Origin: a virus
Reading direction: 5' to 3' (one strand)
Length of the DNA stretch: 64,000 nucleotides
Virus record (IMG/VR): IMGVR_UViG_3300025086_000013
Span: 30,935-94,934 of that record
Numbering within the stretch: the first letter of the stretch is position 1; each line of letters begins with the position of its first letter. The notes under the pieces are model-generated. The model had not been told where the DNA came from. It saw only the letters and a program-made list of their open reading frames with translations, and did not search any database. Position numbers and translations under genes: made by a program. Positions 29,301 to 36,300 of this stretch are shown here, piece by piece.

Positions 29301-30373
29301 TGAGCTTGTGGAGACCATGCGCCTGACCATACATCATCAAATTTTCTTCTAGAGTGTAATCCAAATTCTGGTGATTCTTGATGAGAATAAGGAGAAGATG
29401 CTGAACTACTTACACCTCTTAAACCATCTTGTCTATATGGATTATATTTTTCCCAACCTAAATAATACTTACGGTCATTCATATTAATAGGATCTAATTT
29501 TAACGAATTAATATATTGATTATGAATTTTTCCATTTTCTAATTTAAGTTGTTTATATTCTGTCATTAAAGCATCTCTTTCAGATTTAGAAATATTTTTA
29601 TCAAATATTTTCATTCTAAGATTTTTAATTTTAGATGCATATTGCATACTTTCTTTACTTAATATAACATCATATTTTGAATCTTTTAATCTGTTATACA
29701 GTTGATAATCTCCTGTAAAAATTTTTGTTTCATTTGGATATTTAAATTGACCATAAAAATATGTATCATTTAATGAATTAGATCTAAGATTACCTGGATT
29801 AAGTTTCATAGCTCCATCCATTGGAAGATGTATAGTAGTTAGTGCATCATCCCAATTTCCTACATGATGATTTATAACTGAACTTCCACTTCCAGAAAAA
29901 TGTGTAGTACGTGCATTATTAATCAAGTTTCCATTTTGATCAAAATCTATATATCTTCCTTTATCTCGTCTTATTAAATTGCCTTCAAAAGGTTTTGTTT
30001 CATCTATAAAGTCAAATCTATTTCTTGAAATATTACCAGGCCCTTGCACATTAGATGTTGGATTTTGTTGCCCAGATGTTCCATAATTAGTAGTGTTTGG
30101 CTTTGGTTTTGGATTCCACCAATCTTTTATTTTAGAAATAATACCTTTTTTCTTTTTAGATCCTCCTCCTTGCATTAAAGGTACTTCAAATACTTCATTA
30201 CCAGGAAATATATAATCAGCACCAGGCATCATAATTTGACTATTACCAAGGTTATCAGTTCCTCTTACAGGAAAGTCTACACCTTTCATAGTTATATTAC
30301 CTGATGGTATTATATTATAGGGATTGTTTTTATCCTTGCTATTTCTTTTATATCCGTTTTTACTATATTTCAT
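23390..30373 (-). CDS. Virion peptidoglycan enzyme: two lysozyme-like domains, two LysM, L,D-transpeptidase (YkuD)
   Basis: 2,327 residues, ATG at 30373, overlapping the previous stop by one base (TAATG). A lysozyme/transglycosylase-like domain lies near 1225-1400 (AVESANGQ, candidate acid E1237). LysM1 is at about 1477-1520 (YKVKKGDNLTRIA) and LysM2 at about 1663-1707 (YTIQDGDYLGKIA). A YkuD L,D-transpeptidase spans about 1709-1890 with His1835 (LHG) and Cys1867 in SYGCIN. An EF-hand loop at 1756-1767 lies inside YkuD. A second lysozyme-like domain is near 2020-2200 (GVESGMGN, E2033, then SVGWTQIKW). The N-terminal part (MKGVDFPVRG, IFPGNEV) resembles crAss-like tail proteins. LysM and YkuD calls are firm; the lysozyme-like calls are by short motif. 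A virion enzyme opening, and perhaps re-linking, the wall during entry is inferred. Confidence 0.85.
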   Translation of the reverse strand: MKYSKNGYKRNSKDKNNPYNIIPSGNITMKGVDFPVRGTDNLGNSQIMMPGADYIFPGNEVFEVPLMQGGGSKKKKGIISKIKDWWNPKPKPNTTNYGTSGQQNPTSNVQGPGNISRNRFDFIDETKPFEGNLIRRDKGRYIDFDQNGNLINNARTTHFSGSGSSVINHHVGNWDDALTTIHLPMDGAMKLNPGNLRSNSLNDTYFYGQFKYPNETKIFTGDYQLYNRLKDSKYDVILSKESMQYASKIKNLRMKIFDKNISKSERDALMTEYKQLKLENGKIHNQYINSLKLDPINMNDRKYYLGWEKYNPYRQDGLRGVSSSASSPYSHQESPEFGLHSRRKFDDVWSGAWSPQAHQLDNIPTKSDLGLFQRRIDEYSKPELKEWLNKYENMPDNRGPFAPFMKNIVQEKLNTGKPLLDLNIYQKGGEDDDEKEEWEIKKYGANEKKYVPANDWTDYEEYDYKDKKYKRRYFDIERHELDNFLSYRGKSLFKDTKKHSQQAWPSLVHNTTGNMRVRENINDRGKKTYTLEYKGNSGWRTYARGNDQSGLANLNPEYVTDLKKKGKGSISQYSSWFDLTPEERKEYGREEWYQQGYQRDLRVNKQGKTWSGWNYYGDKTPLSYTLRDEDLYMLPGDIKQKYNLIGKDHLRLDPRTGEIDIVNDRGGIRFAVSQKDMKWFQNPGRLKQAFRDEGFNHKHDDLLDYISNPDFRYWRDSQTITLDPVTIDGMPTNPKTQLPQRSRFVPKPAGASYGSPPLTGDIPEIVLTPDMQNERDDYNSFVNTLPENLKTEDPNYNMEGLWEAMGKPKDFNQSKKSDYWGEEGWIPETYDNKYHGPSVGKDGWLLKSDKHDSFQNELDWLKSDDPGAEYQREHYDLVKDDSGYFGKNQWRYVPKISETVEELMGELQNTKQSSKINTSGQAILDATKREDYTSEDLIRDLDIFKNAYGQKNYEVLQKMLQKSEKPKAKYGAELVRFQKKGEVEPGMLAQRMRSSVTPIGYNIDHAFKELIAGEKLPFEWDGKTQTWDTFGENLNLPPEQSEYIKQSSQDLWDKYLGFEPENNTISESKFSPTIKGAIKKAKKYFSFNWDDDIWSDVLSYEFLKKRPKTENSKQEDNLYIKDSSSGGFAMNNYKLSKGYDEERKLPYVSYYDQFDFDIPMKGAFASAGWLFGEKGEDGSYTIPAEKIVGKPFELYGRMYYDPNNVDQNGNPVRIPQDRIDDYHVDYNKLKAGIIAVESANGQLLKNSESSASGLYGQRFSELTDNSLYDGSRDEFIADFEAQENTFKKRFDGSLFKGERGLKAAADEVYSEYSGQINMPFNKTELAALVNFLGRQGTREYLGYVVRDGKSLSEVFPSLYGENADQQNKTPEQYINHFRKSIEEYDKSSSYEDYILNNLPPEIVEKLLGDYTEEDVKEKQFEAGGEYEKNDKKIKTLQQQLKKYKEGGKVSGIVKDELFEYGLIDNDIPKLQDGGSVYKVKKGDNLTRIARSNDMTLEEVLELNPQYKSNPSHIRIDDSVKLKNESPSNNKKTPKLLYDDFKTFSEAFEKARENLGPNKIFDYRGNKFRTNLKGEAWTPTEADLENNGLNNGSTNDRIEIENTLVDSIYSDKNTPDYEDAVGPWRNIDRKINNNRDINKLQNVEKILFYEGENKPDETVEELSYTIQDGDYLGKIANENQTSIKQLLVDNGLSEDSTLYPGQNLIVKKPAGDPFLVVDKIAGKTHLYYPGQKDPTRSYNILIGENPGDQQTVTKPLDINKDGIINDDDKVWKNGKKLWTYDWSAGNMQTGAGIFTISNVDPDSGYWDETGQRRDVPSFNLTHDRMGEGENISMSLHGIPNTVNWEEKQQRKKGLYSHATDDNRQSYGCINMKCGDLNELLGTIKKGTNVYVLPEFKDQNTFIYQDGKLSFKGEVENPEHPETGEIGRNQGGWYFDSEDQVWREGQGIMRSAESIKYHPVSISIDKNKIQESNLDYNSYAAHEDMEFQKHTEPYLNAIVNNKKQILDALVKVNSGIPSDIYDMLIPTSFGIYGVESGMGNINPEILNMGLGISKASGIGNTNPDVNRKYHSWGQIGDIEIDYKGNKKKLSAKSSRDSVGWTQIKWDVALDDTEKELLNELGITSQHDLMDPQKSAIATQAIIAHRYNSRTDNFTAEQKSDQNYVRDYLAQTWNPERENYSKRVSNYYPLIDVYSLDIADVNQPGKVDVLGEYESSGFWKDVGNYILQPGAGNNNKPPEVHQTQNKIGSDNIYGIGTPKIKKGGAIKQNIPGGAFDLNTQIRIYNEYIDGKFDGTSDEKGVKKYIDKINRLYYTDAKKKGRHIYDHIRKL
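24704..25249 (-). other. L,D-transpeptidase (YkuD) catalytic domain
   Basis: This is residues of about 1709-1890 of the 2,327-residue protein. It begins at FLVVDK after LysM2 and holds the conserved His in SLHG (H1835) and the nucleophile Cys1867 in S-Y-G-C-I-N. In YkuD enzymes this cysteine attacks tetrapeptide stems to make 3-3 crosslinks. Both catalytic positions are intact. An EF-hand type loop is inserted ahead of the active-site part. Confidence 0.85.
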
Positions 30374-33300
30374 TATCTAAAGGATAGGTTAAGTTTTGTA
30401 TTAACTAATTTAAGTAACATTTTTCTTTGATGAAGAATAACTTCTCCAGGTTGGAAATGGAATTCGTCTATCCAAAAACCTTCAGTTTCTTCAACTCTTT
30501 TTCTAAGAATTAAGTTATTTACATAATGTCTAAATTTCTTTCTTTCTAATTGAGGTTTATTATAATCTAAATAAGCATCATTTAGATCTCTAATATAACC
30601 ATTTAATTGAGTTATAAACATTGACTCAGAAACATTTCTGTTTGAAGTTATATCCCAAAATTGATCAAATCTATATTTTTGTTCTACTTTACTATATAGT
30701 ATTTGAATGTCATTTGCACCAATTATTGGATAAGAAATTATATCATTTACATCAGGTGTTTGCTCTACAAGAGTTAACAACCCAGAAACTTGTTCTGTAT
30801 TATAAATAATAGCTTCATCAAAGTTATACATTAAATCATGCCATCTATCATCACATCCATAATTTAATGCACAGCCTTCGTCATCTAATTGTACTTTGTA
30901 TTCAAAAGCTTCCATTTGATATTCAACACTTCTTACTGTATTAACCGCTTGACCTACAGATTCTACAAGTTCAATTTCCCATGGATATTGTATATCATAA
31001 TAATTATTAAATAAATCACAACGTACATTATGTTTCCATAAACTGCTTGATTCAGTTACAGGAAATACTTGTGGTGCAATATTAAATTCATCTTCACAAA
31101 TTCTTATTTTACATTCTACACCTATTGTTGACTCTTGTTCATTAAATATTGTTAAACAATCTATTTCTTCTGCTGGATCCCATGTTCCTATAAAATACAT
31201 ATCATAACCTTCTGGACACTCACATGTTAATGCTGTTAGTTCTATTCCAGTAGTACCACCAGGATCTACTATTTCAGTTATTGGATCATCAGTTGAGCAT
31301 TCTAAACAACCTTCATCAAGAGCATCTTGTAAAGTAGGTTCAAGTCTTTGATCTATAACTACAGGGTGAAATTCCCAAGGAAATTCAAAATCTCCTGTAC
31401 CTATACCCCATTGACCATAACCCATAATTGTTGCATATTGAACATTTGAATAAAAGTTAGCTGTATCAGGTGGTATATTACCTGGGGGATCAAAACATCC
31501 AGGTGCTTCAATTGGATCTTCATTATCATCTAATTCACCAGCATCCCATGCTTCATATGTTTCTATATAAGTATCTTGATATGAATTTAAAGTATCTAAA
31601 GGACCTCCAAAAAATCCAAAATCAGGATCTGGATCATATGCAGTACAAGAATGAGTATGAGATGCACCAAGGTTATGTCCTATCTCATGCATTACAACTT
31701 TAAAAGACCAAGATGAATCAAAATCAGAATTTAAAAATCCTTCAGGATTAAATTCTATATTTTGACTTAAAGGTGCAGCAATACCATAAGCTCCTGGAGT
31801 TGATTCACAATAATCTGGTGATACATCATGGTTACATACTCCACCTATACCCCATGCTTGACCACCTTCAAGAACTTCATCATTCATACTAAATATATAT
31901 ACTAAACTTCTGTCAACTGCAATTAAATCTGGATCTGTTGTCCACTCAGCAATAAGAGTTTGTAAATAACAAGTTCTAATTTTATGAATACTACCATTAT
32001 CACAACCACCACAAGGAAAAGACATTGAAAAATTATCATTTAATGTCCATATACGAAGATAATTAAGTGTCACCTGTGTATCTAATTGATCTTCATATAC
32101 TTCACTAACTCCAGCTATAATCATAGTCACCCAATCTGTAAGTGCATTAATATTATCTGCTTCATCACCATTATTAAATTCTTCATAAGTATACTTATCA
32201 ATTTCAATTGCCATTTTAATACAACCTCCAGTTGAAGATCTAGCTTGTTTTGCAGATGCTTTTCTTGCTGCTTTTGTAATATCATCAGTGGTTGCACAAT
32301 CAAATATTGGAATTCGTTTTGAATCAAATGTATTATATAAAATATATTTAGTTTTATCTTTACTTGCTTTCTTTTTAACATCTGAATCTTCAACAGTAAA
32401 TTCATAAATTTTCTTACCCTTTCTAATTACTCCAAACATTTTAGTTTCCATAAATGTTATAGATCCTTTTAAATCTTTTTCTCCACGAATTTTATATGAA
32501 ACTGCTTTAGATACATATGGATCTTTCACTCTTCCTTTTTCTGTTTCTAAAACTACTTGAAAATCTTTTGAATGTACATTGACAAGTTCTAATGGTAATT
32601 TAAGAGTTTGGTTATCCATAAAAGGAACAGTTATACTAAATCTTTTAGGCTTTGATAATCTAATGTCTTTAAGTATACTATCTTCTATTTCAAAGTAAAT
32701 AGAATTATTTTTATTTTTTGTTACACTTGCATTTTCAATATGTATTCTATTAAATGGTGGCATATCATCACCATCATCTATAATGGCAAAATCAAATGTA
32801 AAATCAGGAGTTCCTTGACCATAATTACCACCATATTCAACTTTACAACATTGTGGAGGATCTAATGTTTCATCAAGTTCATAACCAGGACCACACTCCC
32901 AAGTTGCATCATTTATACACATACCAAATTCATCCATAGTATACCCTGGAGGACATATTGGATCCAATCCTTTTATTGTATTAGTTGTAAGAAAATGATT
33001 ATAACTAGACATAGTAAGTTCAGGATGCCAATCATGAAATGATATCCATCCTTTAATCTTAGGGTCATAACTTACCGTCCAGGATATATCTGTAAAAAAC
33101 TCATTATTTTCTAAATCAACAGGTGTTATAACATCTATATAAGGAGCAGGATCACATATTCTTTCTACACACTCTACACATTCACCTTCACATTCTATAC
33201 AGTCTTGTTCTGTTGCAGGAAAAGGAGTTCCAGTAAAAAATAAATCTCCTTGAGGACAATCACAAGCAAATACTGGATCAGGTACTGGTGGTTGAAAATT

Positions 33301-36300
33301 ATCTACAGAAACATAAGTAGAAGAAGTTAGTGGGTTATTAGGATAATTACTTCTACATCGTATTGTAAGATAAGGCCATGGTCCACCATAAGGCATAAAT
33401 ACATATGGAATTTGTGTACTTCCATTCATGCTAGCCCAAGTATTCCATTCATATGGTTCAGGACCATCTGGTTGTAAATTAACTCTTATAGGAAAGTCCT
33501 CAGATCCTGTTTGTGCTCCTATTGTAGAATCATCATCTATTCCGTGATAATCAGTTATAGTTCCATTTATACCATCTACAGCTGGAGATATCCATAATAA
33601 TTCACCTAGATCACAGGAACTCTGACTTCCCCAAATTTCTATACCCATTTCATGATTTAAATCATAAGTAATATTAGCTATTGTATAATAAGTTTTATGA
33701 CCTTCTTCACTTATAACATAATAACCAACTGTATCTGGAGGACCTCCTAAAGCTATAGTTCCTCGGTAAACAACACCTGGTTGTAAATCTGTAGGATTTC
33801 CAGCAGTATCTAGCATTGGAGTACTAACATGTTCTACCCAACCAGCATGATTTGTAACTAATGAAAGATATGATTGTCCCTGAACTGCTGGCCAATCAGG
33901 ATACTCTGTATCTAATTCTTCATCATAACCACCACCAACTGTCCAGTTACCTGGTTGTATGTCTGGTGTAAGAAAACCACATACTTCCCAATATTGTGCC
34001 ATTGACGTAGACGGATCACCCCAATCATTAAAGTAAGTACTATATTCTTCAGGTTCTTCTCTAAGTCCATAAGCAAGAACGTGTGAACCATTTCCAGTTA
34101 GTGGTCCCATCCAATTAGATGTTGGTGGAGTTCCATCAGTACCACTTGTACCTATACCTGGTTCATATTTCCACATGTCACTTGTAGAACCATATCTTTG
34201 TTCTGATATAGTCCATGGTGGCCATATTAAAGGCCAATTTCCTGGTACACCAAAATCATCCATAGTGTATTCCCATGAAGGATTTTGAACAATTATAGTT
34301 TCTGCTGCTTCAAGATCTTGATAATAATTTGCCTCATAGTAATTAAAAGTACAACACTCATCTGTTTCTGGATCATACTCTGTACCTTCTGGACAATCTG
34401 GAACTTGTGCTACACCATAACATTCTGTTTCATTAATAACTAATCCTAATTCTTCATCAAACTCTATACATTCTGGATTACATGGTTCATAATCTTTTTT
34501 AGAAAAATAAACTATATCATAGTTAGGATCATATACAGATTGAACACCTATACCAAATACAGGATTATCTGCATAATCAGTTCCTTCTAATTCAGGATAT
34601 GCGGCTAATAATCTAGATGGCAAATATTTATTAAACCATTGTTTTAATCCTGCATCTGCAATATTTGTAAGACCTTGTGCATAATTAAATATTTTACCTT
34701 GAGCTTGTGATATATAAAATACACCTGAAGGAGTATTAATAGCACTAAGTGAATCTTCACATGATCCATATTCATGTGGAAGATCAGCTGTAGTTATTTG
34801 TTGCATTGGTTCATTAAATAAACCACCATCTCCAATAGAAAGTTTAGTTTCAAAATCTGTTGTTAGAGTATCAACACCTTGAAATAATTGAGGAGCTAAA
34901 TGAGGAAATAATATAAGAGCTCCAGATTTAGAAACAGGTTTAATTGTGCTTGGTGCATTTTTAAAGTCTTTATAATTATTTGGAAGATATACTCTCCAAA
35001 AATCTTTTTTAGCTTCATTAAATGCTTGTAATGAATATATAACTCTTTTTGGATAATGTTTAAAACAATTATCTGCAACAGAAGGATCATAATCTCTAGG
35101 TTGTATAGTACCATAAGTAATCATTTGACTATTTAAGTTAGACTTACTTAATGAATCATCATACTTATAGAAGTTACCTTCTTTAATTATATCAACATGA
35201 AATAATTGATCAATGTCTGTATAGTTTGTCCAGTCATAATGTTTTTCTTTTCTGTCTCCACCATAATCTCTATATCCCATATTAAGTTCTGATTCTACAA
35301 AGAAATCATTTACACCACTACAATGAGTATACATATATGCTGTTTTATGTATAAAGAAATTAAATTGAGTACCAGCACCAGGAGCTCCAGAACCAAAACT
35401 CCAATCACCAGATCCAATCTCTGTAGTAGCGTCACCTGCATCACTACCTGGTATATCTAAGTTATGTAGAGTTGAAGGTATTCCACCTGCAGTCCAGTTA
35501 AATGAAAAGTTTAAAAGTGGAGATATCATATTAATCATATCAAACTTTGTCATGTCCATCCAGTGTCTTGCATAAGGAACATTTTGATAATTTTGATACT
35601 GAAAAGGAAATTCATCTGGTTCATTATCTTTTAAAAATTGCCAAAAGAATGGCATTATAACTTTTTCATTATATCTGTTTAAATATACATCTCCTCCAAA
35701 TAAACAATCTGATACATACGTATCATCTTCTTGAGGTATAAATAATCCACGTTCATTATAAATTTCTGCACAATCACCTTGATTTGGTGTCCATTCAGTT
35801 CCAGAACCAGTTGCAGGACCAGGTACAAAACCTTCTTCTCCTGGTTGCAAAACTTTAGCATCTTTAAAACATTGTATACATGGAATAGGTAATTGTTTAA
35901 TACCATCTAATTGTCCATATTGATTTTGCATATTAAATTTAAGAGCTACATAATGTGCAGCAATTAAAGAACTATAATGACCTCCAGTAGGATTACCATA
36001 AATCCCATCACCAAATGCACCAGAAAGTGTACTTAATGTTTGTCTTGAAGTATCAAGCCAACCACCAAAAGGATTCACAAGTTCATTCATTGATATAGGA
36101 TTACCAACTTGATTACCTTGTGTTTGTAAAACAACAGTTGATGGTCTAAATAAATTGTTTATTCTCATGTTATCAGCTGTAAACTCAGAACCAAAATCTT
36201 GTATTGTATTACCAACATATCCTGATTTACCTAATCTGTTTCTAAATACTAATCCATTTGCCCTAGGGATTTCAGTACCATAAAGACCATAAGAATTATA

